Positions 30,732 through 42,376 are shown, counted from the stretch's first letter. The stretch: DNA of 54,716 nucleotides from Nitrosomonas sp. Nm33 (GCF_900107265.1 NZ_FNPJ01000013.1:1-54716); one strand, 5' to 3'. Translations and numbers: made by a program. Notes: generated by a model not told the origin, from the sequence alone.

Positions 30732-31637
30732 ATGTTGACCAAACAAAAAAATATCGTACCGATCACCGCTTTGCTCATTGGTGCAACTTTTTGGGGAGTA
30801 GCTTGGTACCCCTTTCGTTTACTGGAGCAGGCTGGAATCAGGGGGGAAGCTTCTACTACCCTCACTTACTTTATTGCCTTATTAATTGGACTTGTGTTAT
30901 TCCGAAAACAAGTTCGAACATTCAATTTCTTGGATAAAGCAGTCTATCTACTCGTCTGGATTGGCGTGTGCTCAGGTTTGGCGAACACTGCCTATGTTCT
31001 GGGAATCATTCATGGTGAAGTTATGCGAGTTTTACTTCTATTTTATCTGGCGCCACTGTGGACAATTCTATTTGCACGGGTTCTGCTCAGTGAAAAATTG
31101 AGCCTACTTGGGTACTGGGTCATTCTACTATCTCTAATCGGCGCAATGACAATGTTATGGCAGCCGGGAAATGACTTTCCTTTGCCTGCCTCGTATGGTG
31201 ACTGGATGGGGTTATCAGGTGGCATTATGTTTGCGCTTGCCAACGTACTGATTCGTAAAAATCAAGCGCACAATATTCAATTAAAATCAATGGCAATATG
31301 GTTAGGTGTCACGTTAATTGGATTTTTTGCAACCTGGAAAATGGAATCCCTCCCATTAATCTCTGACATCTCTACAGACATCTGGGTACTTTTGCTAGTG
31401 CTGGGATTAATGATCTTCTTCCTGAGTATAGTATTACAATATGGTTTAACCCATATTCCGGCAAATCAGGCTATTGTTATTATGTTATTCGAGTTGATCG
31501 TTGCTGCCATTGCTTCATACTATCTTGCAAATGAAACAATGACGCCTAAAGAGTGGATAGGTAGTTTAATGATTATCTCGGCAAGTCTTTTTTCTGCACA
31601 TATTAATTATGTAGAACCTGTATCTCAGCAGCCATGA
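30732..31637 (+). CDS. EamA-family (DMT superfamily) transporter
   Basis: 301-aa inner-membrane protein with ten predicted helices formed by two EamA repeats (about 10-145 and 157-292). Motifs such as GATFWGVAWYPFRLLEQAG and LFYLAPLWTILFARVLLSEK in the first half and IPANQAIVIMLFELIVAAI in the second fit drug/metabolite exporters. Substrate cannot be read from sequence. The repeat copy begins 18 bp after the stop. Confidence 0.88.
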   Translation: MLTKQKNIVPITALLIGATFWGVAWYPFRLLEQAGIRGEASTTLTYFIALLIGLVLFRKQVRTFNFLDKAVYLLVWIGVCSGLANTAYVLGIIHGEVMRVLLLFYLAPLWTILFARVLLSEKLSLLGYWVILLSLIGAMTMLWQPGNDFPLPASYGDWMGLSGGIMFALANVLIRKNQAHNIQLKSMAIWLGVTLIGFFATWKMESLPLISDISTDIWVLLLVLGLMIFFLSIVLQYGLTHIPANQAIVIMLFELIVAAIASYYLANETMTPKEWIGSLMIISASLFSAHINYVEPVSQQP

Positions 31638-31654
31638 TGTCAGCAATCATATTA

Positions 31655-31757
31655 ATTCCATTTCCAAATCAAAAATGATGCGAAGGCGAGCCGCAGACAG
31701 TATAAATAATACGGCAAGGCAAAGCTGACAAAGTCAGGTTTGATTTAGAAATGGAAT
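31655..31757. repeat. 103-bp dispersed repeat, copy 3
   Basis: ATTCCATTTCCAAATCAAA ... TTTGATTTAGAAATGGAAT: arms match at 18 of 19 positions. Same core GCAGACAGTATAAATAATAC as the other copies. Directly behind the EamA gene. Confidence 0.88.
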
Positions 31758-32052
31758 AACAAGGAGAAAGGCGTTCACTCGCCTCCGAAGCACAGATTAG
31801 CCTGAATATTTGCTATTATAAATTTAATCTACGCGCCCACGCGTTGATTTTAATTTCTAAATAAGAAGAATATTGCAATCATGTACCATAAATGGTATTG
31901 ACTTGTAATATCATGCGTATTATTCGATCATTTCTTTGATACTACAATTCACGGTATGGGTAATGATCATTCTGTCTATCAAGCGATAATTGCAATATTT
32001 GATGCGGAAATACAGGATGCCTTTGCTCAAGGATCTAATCAAACATAGCTAA
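31758..32052. other. Intergenic region before the CNP1-like gene
   Basis: No firm gene. A 30-codon open frame starting ATG 31956 (MGNDHSVYQAIIAIFDAEIQ...) ends just before the next gene. It has no recognisable family or ribosome site and is not called. Confidence 0.4.
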
Positions 32053-32568
32053 ATGAAAAAAATTCTTCTTCCTATACTCTGCGTCTTATTTTTCACAGCA
32101 TGTATAACCAAAGAAAAATTTATAGACAAATTTGATCGTGGCAAAGACTGGGCGGAGCTGCAAACACAATTACCCCCCTATCCCCAAGCCGGCAACCTGC
32201 TGGAATTCAATGTTGGTCCTACCAGTACTCACCGCTACTTCGTAGATGCTGCATCTATCTCTGTGGAAAAAGATGGGGTCATTCGATATAGCCTGGTAGT
32301 GAAATCAGCGCAAGGCGCAGAAAATGCAACTTTTGAAGGGATACGCTGTGAGACAAGGGAAAAGAAACGCTATGCTTTGGGTCGCAATGACAGAACCTGG
32401 GTACAACCGCGAGTTTCCGAATGGCAAATGCTCCAAAATATTACACAAGATTATGCTCAACGTGAACTTGCTAAATATTATTTCTGTCCACGAGGTCTTA
32501 TTGTCGGATCACCAGAGGAAGCTATTCAAGCGTTAAAAGCAGGAGCTCATCCGAAAGCTCTTCGATAA
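32053..32568 (+). CDS. CNP1-like family lipoprotein
   Basis: 171-aa exported protein: signal peptide with lipobox FFTAC (Cys17), then a domain with WAELQTQLPPYPQAGNLLEF, HRYFVDAASISVEKDGVIRY, GIRCETREKKRYALGR and YYFCPRGLIVGSPEEAIQAL. This pattern is that of the CNP1-like family, found in betaproteobacteria and named after a neisserial 27-kDa protein; function unknown. Two conserved Cys (in GIRCE and YFCP) may form a disulphide. Confidence 0.8.
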   Translation: MKKILLPILCVLFFTACITKEKFIDKFDRGKDWAELQTQLPPYPQAGNLLEFNVGPTSTHRYFVDAASISVEKDGVIRYSLVVKSAQGAENATFEGIRCETREKKRYALGRNDRTWVQPRVSEWQMLQNITQDYAQRELAKYYFCPRGLIVGSPEEAIQALKAGAHPKALR

Positions 32569-32980
32569 TTGGAGAATGCCGTTGATGACGCTCCTCCAAT
32601 GACAGCATCCGACTAAATCGATCGGCTGATTTGAGTCGATTCCGCTACTTACCAATGTCTCAAAAATGCCAGAAAGAGACGACCAAGCTTCAGCTCCAAG
32701 GTCACCATTCGTACGCACGCGGCAGGTCGAGTCCCGACTGTTGAAAACCTTCTCCATTAGTATGCTATATTAAAAGCAGTAAATTTATTCACATAGCTCG
32801 TCGAGCATCTTCGCTGGTTTGAGAGGAGACAACAGTGCAGTGCTAGCAAGATGCCAAAGGCTCGAAGACTATGGGAACGAATGCTGGATCCGGGCGTCAC
32901 CTATGACCGAAATGTGTAGGCATATCGTTGCGCACATAAGCCGCCCATAGAATAACGAAGCATCCCTCAGGAGTGCCCCC
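32569..32980. other. Intergenic region
   Basis: No convincing gene or structural signal. Minus-strand open frames here lack a family match. The only clear signal is the AGGAG ribosome site at its right end, serving the next gene. Confidence 0.45.
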
Positions 32981-33343
32981 ATGAATCCTAGAATTGACGG
33001 TACCAAATTTGGCTCCATCACTACAGATGGGTCTGATATCGAACACGATGTTCTCATCAGGCTTTCAGGTGAGATCAAGAAGAGAAAGAAAAAACTATCT
33101 AAGGCAGTATTCGGTACATCACATATCATCTCGCTCGAAAAGGCTGAGCACATATTCGAAAAGGGAGCTGAACGGCTTATCATTGGCTCAGGTCACTATG
33201 GCAATATAACGCTCTTGGAAGAGGCATCAGAGTATTTCAAGAAAAAGGAGGTCCGAGTTGATCTCTCACCTACTCCCGAAGCCATTCACCAGTGGCACAA
33301 GGCTAAAGGCCCAACCATCGGACCTTTTCATGTTACTTGCTGA
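32981..33343 (+). CDS. Mth938-like (DUF498-type) domain protein
   Basis: 120-aa cytosolic protein. It opens MNPRIDGTKFGSITTDGSDI, continues VFGTSHIISLEKAEHIFEKG and GAERLIIGSGHYGNITLLEE, and ends SPTPEAIHQW ... GPTIGPFHVTC. These are the conserved blocks of the Mth938 fold, related to NDUFAF3, an assembly factor of complex I in mitochondria. Role in bacteria is not established. An AGGAG site lies 7 bases before ATG 32981. Confidence 0.88.
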   Translation: MNPRIDGTKFGSITTDGSDIEHDVLIRLSGEIKKRKKKLSKAVFGTSHIISLEKAEHIFEKGAERLIIGSGHYGNITLLEEASEYFKKKEVRVDLSPTPEAIHQWHKAKGPTIGPFHVTC

Positions 33344-33420
33344 TCTCTGAATCCCGTCATGCATTTATATGACTATTCCTTAGTCCCTCCTACCCAATCG
33401 CGACTAACTCGTCTATCACC

Positions 33421-34560
33421 ATGAGCGATTATTCTCTCATTAGCTGGAACGAAGCTGGCATTGAAAGATCAGCTCGCTGGTATTCAGAAAAGGGGATGCC
33501 TGCGCCCAGGCGCGTGCTGGTCATCGATGATCGCATGACTGCAGATGTTGCTTACCGCTTGGTCTGCGAAGGAACAGCACTACTGTGGAAGGGTGATTTT
33601 CAAAACGCACGCCAATTACTGCAGGCATTGGCAAGGCGAATAGATAAAAAACGACTCGCACACAAAACAACCTCGTCACCTACCGAACTCTTTCATCGGT
33701 ACCGCCAGACTCAATCACAACGTGCCCGCATTTTGGGCAGCCTACTGATTCCTTTCAATGCAGATCACAGCATCCCTTTACGCCGCGCGCCCGATGTACG
33801 CTTGGAATGTCTTGAAGCGCATGGGCCGCGGACAGAAGCTTATATCGCATCACTTTGTGAATTACAGGGACTGATCGGAGCCTTTGAGTGGCGTAAAAAG
33901 GGCATAGCGTTGCCAGCACTGGGTGGCCGTATTCATCCGCATTACGGTGTGTTTGCACCCATTCGAAGCGAGTACGTAGATTTGGTCATAAACACCCCCT
34001 TACCCAGGCAAGTCACGGCACAGTCTGTCGCGTTCGATATCGGTACCGGAACAGGCATACTGGCCGCCGTGCTGGCGCGTCGGGGCTTCCAGCGCATTGT
34101 CGCGACTGATCTGGATGTACGTGCCATTAACTGCGCGCGCGAAAATTTGACCCACCTGGGCATAGTAACCCAAGTTGATCTGGTGCAAACAAACCTCTTT
34201 CCGGAAGGACAAGCATCGCTGATCGTATGCAATCCGCCGTGGATTCCCGCGCGGCCCAGCTCACCGCTTGAACATGCGATATTCGACCCGGAAAGTCGAA
34301 TGCTGTGGGGATTTTTGCATGGACTCAGCCTACATCTGGCACCCGAAGGCGAGGGTTGGCTGATTCTCTCCGATTTTGCCGAACACCTTGGGTTGCGCAC
34401 TCGTGCTGAATTACTTGCTGCCATTGACGCGGCGGGCCTGAAGGTTCTGAGTAAATCAGATGTCAAGCCATACCATAAACGCGTCGCGGATACCAGTGAC
34501 CCGCTGCACGCTGCTCGTGCAGCAGAACTCACCTCATTATGGCGGTTAACAGCAAAATGA
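33421..34560 (+). CDS. Class I SAM-dependent methyltransferase (small-domain type)
   Basis: 379 aa. Residues 1 to about 190 form an N-terminal domain with LVIDDRMTADVAYRLVCEGT and the GGRIHPHYGVFAPIRSEYVD lead-in. The Rossmann methyltransferase domain follows, with SAM loop DIGTGTGILAAVLARRG (from residue 206), acidic TDLDVRAINCARENL, and NPPWIP (271-276). N-P-P-W/Y is the signature of N-methyltransferases acting on planar nitrogen, such as HemK or rRNA guanine enzymes. Target unknown. It is 78 bp behind the Mth938-like gene and may be co-transcribed. Confidence 0.85.
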   Translation: MSDYSLISWNEAGIERSARWYSEKGMPAPRRVLVIDDRMTADVAYRLVCEGTALLWKGDFQNARQLLQALARRIDKKRLAHKTTSSPTELFHRYRQTQSQRARILGSLLIPFNADHSIPLRRAPDVRLECLEAHGPRTEAYIASLCELQGLIGAFEWRKKGIALPALGGRIHPHYGVFAPIRSEYVDLVINTPLPRQVTAQSVAFDIGTGTGILAAVLARRGFQRIVATDLDVRAINCARENLTHLGIVTQVDLVQTNLFPEGQASLIVCNPPWIPARPSSPLEHAIFDPESRMLWGFLHGLSLHLAPEGEGWLILSDFAEHLGLRTRAELLAAIDAAGLKVLSKSDVKPYHKRVADTSDPLHAARAAELTSLWRLTAK

Positions 34561-34584
34561 CCATTGAGCTGGAACGCAGAGTGC

Positions 34585-34914
34585 CTATAAATCCGTGTAT
34601 TTTTTTGCGGTCCCTTTGGATTTTGCAACAGGATACTTCAGCGCATTCTTTTCAATCTTCTCCAGCATGATTTGTTTAACATTAAAATCGTATTTTTCAG
34701 CCAGCAGAAAAGCAAATGCGAAGACATCGGCAAGCTCTTCCTTCACTTTGTCGATGTCTGCTTGCTCAGAAGGTTTCCAAAGAAATGCTTCCAGAAGCTC
34801 GCCAGCCTCAATATTCAGCGCCAAGGCGAGATCTTTCGGATTATGAAATTGCGCCCAGTCCCGCTCATCACGAAACTCAACTAATGCTTGGATAATTTCT
34901 TCAATGTTGTTCAC
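34585..34914 (-). CDS. MazG-like nucleotide pyrophosphohydrolase
   Basis: 109-aa all-alpha NTP pyrophosphatase of the MazG/RS21-C6 (dCTP pyrophosphatase) group: house-cleaning of non-canonical nucleotides. Metal-binding motifs: NIEAGELLEAFLW (E-x-x-E) and KEELADVFAFAFLLAEKY (E-E-x-x-D). The N-terminal RDERDWAQFHNPKDLALAL is the family opening. It lies 22 bp downstream of the flavoprotein gene on the same strand, convergent with the methyltransferase. Confidence 0.92.
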   Translation of the reverse strand: MNNIEEIIQALVEFRDERDWAQFHNPKDLALALNIEAGELLEAFLWKPSEQADIDKVKEELADVFAFAFLLAEKYDFNVKQIMLEKIEKNALKYPVAKSKGTAKKYTDL

Positions 34915-34936
34915 TAGAGGTAGGTCTTAACTGTGA

Positions 34937-36172
34937 CTAATGAAAGTTTTTTCCAGTTTGCAGCCAGGCTAAAGCACCCAATCCTGCTGCACGACCACTG
35001 GCCAAAGCAGCGGTAAGTAAATAACCACCGGTTGGAGCTTCCCAGTCAAGCATCTCTCCTGCGCAAAATACACCCGACATAGTTTTCAGCATTAATTGAG
35101 CATCCAGAGATTCAAAACAAACTCCGCCTGCGGTACTAATCGCTTCATCTATCGGGCGGGTAGCAATTAGTTTCATCGGCATAGTTTTAATCGCAGCAGC
35201 CAGCAGTTCTGGATTAGCAAATTCTGTAGCAGACAAATATTCTCGCAACAGCCCTGCTTTCGCTCCCTCAATACCAATCCGACTACGCAAATGATTAGCC
35301 ATAGACTTGGAACCGCGCGGTTTTGCTAACTCTTTGACCAAACGGGGCAAGTTCTTATCAGGGACAAGATCAAGATAAACAGTCACCGAACCACAAGCAT
35401 TAATCGTGTCACGTAACGGCGCGGATAAGGCATAAATCAAACTGCCTTCAATACCAGTCACGGTGATCATTAATTCTCCCAGTTTTTGATAACTTTTCCC
35501 GGTAGCATCCGTAAAAGATAGTATCACCGATTTCAACGGCAGCGCGGCAAAGCGGCCACGAAAATACTCACTCCACAGTACTTGAAAACCACAATTGGCA
35601 GGCTGTAATGGGGCGATAACTACACTTTGTTCTGCCAATAATGGCAACCATGCTCCGTCGGAGCCTAATTTTGCCCAACTACCACCGCCTAACGCTAAAA
35701 TCACAGCATCAGCATGAACTAATATTTCACCGTCTGGCGTTGAAAACTTTAATGCTTGATTTGCCTCCCAACCGCACCAACGATGGCGGGTATGAAAAGT
35801 TACACCGGCAGATCGCAAACGGCGTAACCAGGCTCTTAATAAAGGAGCAGCTTTCATTTCTAGCGGAAATACGCGTCGTGATGAACCCACAAAAGTTTCA
35901 ATGCCCAAATCACGTGCCCAGTCCCTTACCATTTGTGGCGTGAAATGATTCAGTAACGATTCTATTTCTGGCTGTCTACTGCCGTAACGCAAAACAAAGT
36001 CGTTAAAAGGTTCAGCATGAGTCAGATTCAAACCACCTATTCCTGCCAATAAAAATTTGCGCCCGACTGAAGGCATTGCATCATAAAGGTGAACTTCTAA
36101 GCCTGGTTGACTTAACACTTCCGCAGCCATTAATCCCGCGGGCCCGCCACCGACAATGGCAATTGTAGACAT
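34937..36172 (-). CDS. HI0933-like FAD-dependent flavoprotein (TIGR03862 type)
   Basis: 411 aa. The N-terminal FAD Rossmann motif is IVGGGPAGLMAAEVLSQPGL. Then GRKFLLAGIGGLNLTHAEPF, the BaiN/HI0933 family signature. Central VILALGGGSWAKLGSDGAW is followed by a C-terminal FAD closure FCAGEMLDWEAPTGGYLLTA. Enzymes of this group are NAD(P)/FAD oxidoreductases of mostly unknown substrate; it matches the subfamily seen beside housekeeping genes in proteobacteria. Confidence 0.88.
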   Translation of the reverse strand: MSTIAIVGGGPAGLMAAEVLSQPGLEVHLYDAMPSVGRKFLLAGIGGLNLTHAEPFNDFVLRYGSRQPEIESLLNHFTPQMVRDWARDLGIETFVGSSRRVFPLEMKAAPLLRAWLRRLRSAGVTFHTRHRWCGWEANQALKFSTPDGEILVHADAVILALGGGSWAKLGSDGAWLPLLAEQSVVIAPLQPANCGFQVLWSEYFRGRFAALPLKSVILSFTDATGKSYQKLGELMITVTGIEGSLIYALSAPLRDTINACGSVTVYLDLVPDKNLPRLVKELAKPRGSKSMANHLRSRIGIEGAKAGLLREYLSATEFANPELLAAAIKTMPMKLIATRPIDEAISTAGGVCFESLDAQLMLKTMSGVFCAGEMLDWEAPTGGYLLTAALASGRAAGLGALAWLQTGKNFH

Positions 36173-36528
36173 GGTAGTTAAAATACCAAAAAAGAATTAA
36201 ATTGCCAATCATTCTTTATCATTGGAGCGAACTGATGATATTTTTGATAAAACTGAGTCTGATTTTGCAAAGGTCTCCAATTCACAGGCTGTGAACAAAT
36301 TGTCCCAAATAAGATTTGGCAAATTCGAGAATTTCATCAGCGCATTGCACAATGCTTTTCATTATCATCAGATTGACCACTTTCCGAAGTTGATCAGCCG
36401 TTCATGGAGCAGTTGAAATTGGATCTTTTTGGCACGAAGCGGCCATTTCAATGATGCTGATTGCCAGTGCTTATTCAATTCTATTTTTGAATACGTCAAA
36501 TTAAATCCAAACTTTTAAACCTTATTGG
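36173..36528. other. Intergenic region
   Basis: No supported gene. The open frame at 36222-36416 (+) shows no family resemblance. Nothing structural beyond a weak AACC-GGTT hairpin behind the slipin stop. Confidence 0.45.
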
Positions 36529-37302
36529 TTATTTTTCTCTCTGTTTTTCCGCCATTTTCTGAAGGGTTGTCATCATCTCCATGGGTAATGGAAAAACGAT
36601 CGTGGAACTCTTCTCACCAGCAATTTCGGTAAGCGTTTGCAAATAACGAAGCAGCAGTGCCTCAGGTTGTCGCGCAAGAACCTGCGCAGCTTCCAATAGG
36701 CGTTGCGATGCTTGTAATTCACCTTCAGCATGGATCACTTTTGCTCGTCGCTCACGTTCTGCTTCTGCTTGCCTGGCAATCGCCCTAATCATACTTTCAT
36801 CGAGATCAACGTGTTTTAATTCAACATTGGCAACCTTGATGCCCCAAGCTCCGGTTTGTTCGTCCAGAATTCTCTGGATATCATTGTTGAGTTTTTCTCG
36901 ACTTGCCAGCATCTCATCCAATTCATGCTGACCAAGCACAGAACGTAAAGTAGTCTGGGCTAACTGACTGGTTGCAGTATTGTAATTCTCCACCTGAATA
37001 ATAGCTCTTTGTGGATCAATAACTCGAAAATATAAAACTGCATTTACTTTTACCGAGACATTGTCGCGCGATATCACGTCCTGAGTGGGTACATCCATGA
37101 CAACAGTACGTAAATCAACTCGTACCATGACCTGAATAACCGGGATAACAATAACCAAGCCTGGTCCTTTAACCTTCCAGAATCGCCCCAATAAAAACAC
37201 GACACCCCGTTCATATTCACGCAAAACCTTAAAAGCACTAGCCAGAAAGAAAACAATAAATCCGAGAGTCAATGTAATCGTTGATACCATATCTATATCC
37301 AT
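36529..37302 (-). CDS. Slipin (stomatin/prohibitin-family membrane protein)
   Basis: 257 aa: one N-terminal membrane helix (about 6-24), then an SPFH domain: [40 protein letters not shown] and [21 protein letters not shown] coiled coil rich in A/E/R ([20 protein letters not shown]) and the conserved IVFPLPMEM follow. Slipins scaffold membrane microdomains and act with NfeD proteases; here the NfeD gene ends 2 bp upstream, the classical pair. Confidence 0.93.
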   Translation of the reverse strand: MDIDMVSTITLTLGFIVFFLASAFKVLREYERGVVFLLGRFWKVKGPGLVIVIPVIQVMVRVDLRTVVMDVPTQDVISRDNVSVKVNAVLYFRVIDPQRAIIQVENYNTATSQLAQTTLRSVLGQHELDEMLASREKLNNDIQRILDEQTGAWGIKVANVELKHVDLDESMIRAIARQAEAERERRAKVIHAEGELQASQRLLEAAQVLARQPEALLLRYLQTLTEIAGEKSSTIVFPLPMEMMTTLQKMAEKQREK

Positions 37303-37303
37303 G

Positions 37304-38704
37304 CTAATTCTCCTTTGAATTATCCTGATTATAGGTTTCTACTCCCAGTGTCAGACCTTTCATTGCAGTCACATGGACTTTCTGTCCACGACGTAATGGT
37401 GTACTGGTTTTTGCTCGCCACAATTCCCCATGCACCCTGATCCATCCTTCATGGTCGAAATCATCGACCACTTCTCCGATATCACCTATCAGTTCTTCTC
37501 TGCCGCTCACGATAGGGCGTTTTCTGGCTTTTATCGCCATACTCACCACCACTAGAAAAAATCCTGCAGTCATTAAAGTAACCGTAGCAATTAGTGGAAT
37601 GGAAATACCATAGCCGGGTATATCCATATCAAGCAACATGATAGAACCCATGGCAAAAGCGATCATACCGCCAATTCCAAGCGCACCAAAACTGGGCACA
37701 AACATTTCAGCCAGCATAAATACGATACCAAGAAAAATGAGCGCAAGTCCGGCATAATTGACAGGTAATACTTGGAATGCAAATAACGCGAGTAATAAAC
37801 AAACTGCACCCACCACCCCGGGTATAAGTGTGCCTGGATGAGCAAACTCTAATATCAATCCATAGAAACCAATCAGCAACAAAATATAAGCAATATTGGG
37901 ATCCGTGATAATTGCCAGCAATCGTGTGCGCCAATCCTGTTCAAGATGCTGGATATTGATTCCTTGAGTTGATAATGTTATTTCTTGCCCTTGTATGTTG
38001 ATTGTGCGTCCATCAATCTTGCTCAGCAAATCAGGAATATCCACCGCGATCAAATCAATCACACCTTCGGCCAGCGCTTCATTAGCTGTTAAGCTGGCAG
38101 CCTCACGTACCGCTTTTTCTGCCCATTCAGCGTTCCGTCCACGCATCTGGGCAAGACCACGGATATAGGCAACTGCATCATTAATGATTTTTTTCGTCGT
38201 GGGATCTTGCGTATTGGCTTGTTCATGCTGATTATTTTGTGATTTTTTATCAGATGAATCGGGAGCATCTGAAAAATCGCCTACTTTCACAGGTGTAGCT
38301 GCACCCAAGGTAGTAGCGGGTGCCATGGCAGCAATATGGCTTGCATAAAGAATATAGGTACCCGCACTGGATGCACGAGCCCCACTTGGTGCAACATAGC
38401 TGACAACAGGAACGGGAGAAGCAATGATTTCCTGAATGATCTCGCGCATTGAGGCATCCAGACCACCGGGTGTGTTTAGCCGAATGATGACAAGCTGAGC
38501 ATTGTATGTTGCCACACTAGCAAGACCGCGTTTGATATAATCATGACTAGCTGGACCAATGGCACCCTCAATATCCAACCATAATGCTGTGCTACCAGCC
38601 TGTACTATCAGCGGGCACAATCCATATGAGAAAAGCAGCAGGATAATGCTGAGTTTGATTTTCAATCGAAAAAAAACCTGCTCAACTTTTCTCTCAGGAC
38701 ACAT
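37304..38704 (-). CDS. NfeD-family membrane-bound ClpP-class serine protease
   Basis: About 466 aa. A signal/anchor is followed by a ClpP-like serine protease domain (about 45-230) with [20 protein letters not shown] and the serine loop [20 protein letters not shown]. Four to five membrane helices (about 265-395) and a C-terminal OB-fold NfeD domain ([20 protein letters not shown] ... WIRVHGELW) follow. The family cleaves its slipin partner. I prefer ATG 38704; a GTG at 38719 overlapping the NUDIX stop would add five residues. Middle gene of NUDIX-nfeD-slipin. Confidence 0.92.
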   Translation of the reverse strand: MCPERKVEQVFFRLKIKLSIILLLFSYGLCPLIVQAGSTALWLDIEGAIGPASHDYIKRGLASVATYNAQLVIIRLNTPGGLDASMREIIQEIIASPVPVVSYVAPSGARASSAGTYILYASHIAAMAPATTLGAATPVKVGDFSDAPDSSDKKSQNNQHEQANTQDPTTKKIINDAVAYIRGLAQMRGRNAEWAEKAVREAASLTANEALAEGVIDLIAVDIPDLLSKIDGRTINIQGQEITLSTQGINIQHLEQDWRTRLLAIITDPNIAYILLLIGFYGLILEFAHPGTLIPGVVGAVCLLLALFAFQVLPVNYAGLALIFLGIVFMLAEMFVPSFGALGIGGMIAFAMGSIMLLDMDIPGYGISIPLIATVTLMTAGFFLVVVSMAIKARKRPIVSGREELIGDIGEVVDDFDHEGWIRVHGELWRAKTSTPLRRGQKVHVTAMKGLTLGVETYNQDNSKEN

Positions 38705-38711
38705 TGGATTA

Positions 38712-39317
38712 TCACCCACTTAACCAGATTTTACGAAGGTGCTCCCGATTGAGAGCCAGCCATTGCAATGCTATGATCGCGCTGGCTGCAATAATTTTTC
38801 CTGAAGCTAATAAAGATAGGGCCTTATCTACAGTCATCACATGGACTTTGATATCTTCCCCTTCTTCCATTTTGCCATAGATCCCATCTACATGCGTAGA
38901 GTCGACCTTACCACAAAATAAAGCGATGCGTTCTGTTGTTCCACCTGGACTGACCAGATAATCATAAAGAGGAACAAGTTCATGGATATCGCAACCAGCT
39001 TCTTCTACCGCTTCCCTTCTCACAACCTCTTCTGCAGACTCATTCGCTTCGATGATGCCGGCTACAATCTCCATCAGCCATGGTCCACTGCATATGGGCA
39101 TCGCACCCACTCGGAATTGCTCAATCAACACCACTTGATCCCTTGCTGGATCATAGGGAAGAACCGCGGCAGCATGGCCACGCTCCAACAACTCACGAAT
39201 AATGGGTTGACTCCAGCTGCCACTGAACAGACGATGGCGCAAGGTGTATCGCTCCATACGAAAGAAACCTTGGAAGCACAGTTCTTTTCGTATAATTTCT
39301 ACTCCCGCTTCTGTCAT
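38712..39317 (-). CDS. nudF: NUDIX hydrolase, ADP-ribose pyrophosphatase type
   Basis: 201 aa. NUDIX box at about residues 87-109 (GIIEANESAEEVVRREAVEE AG), fitting GX5EX7REUXEEXGU. Preceding VLIEQFRVGAMPICSGPWLM and the following PGGTTERIALFCGKVD (Gln/Pro positions used by ADP-ribose hydrolases) support ADP-ribose as substrate. Likely cleaves ADP-ribose to AMP and ribose-5-phosphate. It is first gene of a run with nfeD and slipin, nearly contiguous. Confidence 0.88.
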   Translation of the reverse strand: MTEAGVEIIRKELCFQGFFRMERYTLRHRLFSGSWSQPIIRELLERGHAAAVLPYDPARDQVVLIEQFRVGAMPICSGPWLMEIVAGIIEANESAEEVVRREAVEEAGCDIHELVPLYDYLVSPGGTTERIALFCGKVDSTHVDGIYGKMEEGEDIKVHVMTVDKALSLLASGKIIAASAIIALQWLALNREHLRKIWLSG

Positions 39318-39358
39318 ACCCCTTCCTCGTCGATAAAATTATTGAATTAGATCTCTAT

Positions 39359-40479
39359 TCACAGTAGTACTAAATTATTTCTATGAATGAGCTCAGATTC
39401 ATCCACATAGCCGAGAATAGACTGAATTTCATGGCTCGGTCGCCGCATGATTTTTTGAGTTTCCTTGGCGCTATAATTAATCAGACCACGCGCAATTTCA
39501 TTCCCTTCTTGATCCAAACAAGCCACTGCTTCTCCTCGCTCGAAGCCACCTCTGACATCTATCACACCGATCGGTAATAAGCTTTTTCCTTCCGTGACAA
39601 GTGCTTTCATGGCACCCGAATCAAGGATTACACTTCCCCGAACCTGTAAATGGTCAGCTAGCCATTGCTTTCGTGCAATGAGCATCGGCATGGTGGCTAA
39701 TAAAAGGGTACCAATTGCCTCACCTTGCGCTAGACGAACAAGTACGTTAGTCTCTCTCCCCGAAGCGATAAGGGTATGCGCTCCGCTTCTCGCTGCACGC
39801 TTTGCTGCAATAACTTTACTTTGCATTCCACCCCGTCCAATTTCGCTGCCAGCCCCTCCCGCCATAGCTGCTATTTCTGGATCACCAGCATTGGCTTCCT
39901 GGACTAATTTGGCATCCATATTTTTACGCGGATCACTGGTAAATAATCCAGCTTGATCAGTAAGTATAACGAGTACATCGGCTTCAGTGAGATTGGTAAC
40001 TAGGGCAGCCAAAGTATCGTTGTCACCAAAACGTATTTCATCAATTGCAACCGTATCATTTTCATTGATGATTGGTATGATATTAAGTTTCAATAAAGTA
40101 GTGAGTGTTGAACGGGCATTCAGGTAACGCCTGCGGTCGGATAAATCATCATGCGTAAGCAATACCTGAGCCGTAAGTAACTTATAGCGACCAAAACAGG
40201 CTGCGTACGCTTGTGCCAGCCCCATTTGTCCAATGGCTGCAGCAGCTTGCAATTCATACAATGCGGTCGGACGTTTTTTCCAGCCCAACCGCTGCATGCC
40301 TTCAGCTATGGCACCTGAAGAAACCAATATAATTTCTTTCCCCATATCTTTGAGGTGAGAGATCTGAGCAGCCCAGCAGGCGAGTGCATCATGATCAAGC
40401 CCCTGACCCTGATTGGTGACAAGACTGCTCCCAACCTTGATAACGATACGACGAGCTTGTTTCAATATTGATTGGCTCA

Positions 40480-40480
<1 letters not shown>
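39359..40480 (-). CDS. proB: Glutamate 5-kinase
   Basis: First step of proline synthesis: phosphorylates glutamate. 373 aa. An amino-acid kinase domain (1 to about 260) shows [56 protein letters not shown] and [17 protein letters not shown]-terminal PUA domain (about 275-360) has [20 protein letters not shown]. Overlaps obgE by one base (40480). proA is not adjacent. rplU-rpmA-obgE-proB is a standard betaproteobacterial order. Confidence 0.96.
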
Positions 40481-41517
<1,037 letters not shown>

Positions 41518-41595
41518 TCAATTGTCTCAACCTGAAATCAGTTCAAGGTACAAAAATAAGCAGGCATTGTATTTAGCGGTAGCCTCACAAATAAA

Positions 41596-41627
41596 AAAAG
41601 CCCCATCATATTGAATGGGGCTTTTGA
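41596..41627 (-). terminator. Terminator between rpmA and obgE
   Basis: Minus strand: GCCCCAT, 8-base loop, ATGGGGC followed by a long T-run, about 20 bp after the rpmA stop. It probably attenuates read-through, keeping ribosomal protein transcripts above obgE-proB. Confidence 0.88.
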
Positions 41628-41640
41628 GAATTTAACGAGT

Positions 41641-41898
41641 TTAAACAGGTATAATTGATACTGTTTTGCGATTAAGTGCACTTTTTACACCAAATATAAC
41701 CTTACCTTCAATTTTTGCATATAAGGTATGGTCCTTACCAATGCCAACATTTTCTCCAGGATGAAACTGAGTGCCACGTTGACGAACAATAATACTCCCA
41801 GCCTTAATCAATTCTCCTCCAAAACTTTTTATCCCTAGACGTTTGGAATGTGAATCGCGTCCATTTCGCGAACTACCACCAGCTTTTTTATGTGCCAT
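41641..41898 (-). CDS. rpmA: 50S ribosomal protein L27
   Basis: 85 aa, complete. It starts [20 protein letters not shown], the universal L27 N-terminus that reaches the peptidyl-transferase centre without the cleavable extension seen in Firmicutes. It continues [20 protein letters not shown]. 20 bp downstream of rplU in the same transcript. Confidence 0.98.
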   Translation of the reverse strand: MAHKKAGGSSRNGRDSHSKRLGIKSFGGELIKAGSIIVRQRGTQFHPGENVGIGKDHTLYAKIEGKVIFGVKSALNRKTVSIIPV

Positions 41899-41918
41899 TT
41901 AATTCCTCACTTCTTTAT

Positions 41919-42230
41919 TTACGCTGAAATACCAGTTATCTGGATTTCGGTATAATTTTGTCGATGTCCTTGATGCTTCTGATAGTGCTTGCGGCGGCGC
42001 ATCTTAAAGATGCGTATTTTATCATGCCGCCCGTGTCCTACAACAGTAGCGCTGACCTTTGCACTATCAAGAAATGGTTTTCCAATTGATACACTCTCGC
42101 CTTCAGAAACCATCAAAACTTGATCAATTACTAAATTACTGCCAGCTTCCGCTACAATCTGTTCTATTTTTAATTTATTACCGACTTCAACACGATATTG
42201 TTTTCCGCCCGTTTTTATTACAGCATACAT
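41919..42230 (-). CDS. rplU: 50S ribosomal protein L21
   Basis: 103 aa, standard. It starts [20 protein letters not shown]. The basic C-terminal block [20 protein letters not shown] contacts 23S rRNA. It is first gene of rplU-rpmA-obgE-proB, divergent from ispB; promoters of both lie in the 146-bp gap. Confidence 0.98.
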   Translation of the reverse strand: MYAVIKTGGKQYRVEVGNKLKIEQIVAEAGSNLVIDQVLMVSEGESVSIGKPFLDSAKVSATVVGHGRHDKIRIFKMRRRKHYQKHQGHRQNYTEIQITGISA

Positions 42231-42376
42231 ATCCTATTCATCCTCTTTCATATATTCTAAAATTATACAATTCTACGAACATCTTGTGTGGCAAATATTT
42301 AATATCTATTTACACCATCTAGCTTGACACTTAAGCCGGGACATTTCTACTATAGTTATTTCTTCAAGGGGTTGTT

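Noticed and set aside
32533..32757. 74-codon minus-strand open frame behind the CNP1-like gene
   Set aside because: Overlaps the end of the CNP1-like gene and shows no protein family features.
36222..36416. 64-codon open frame between the flavoprotein and slipin
   Set aside because: No family resemblance and no conserved context; could be decayed sequence but not supported.
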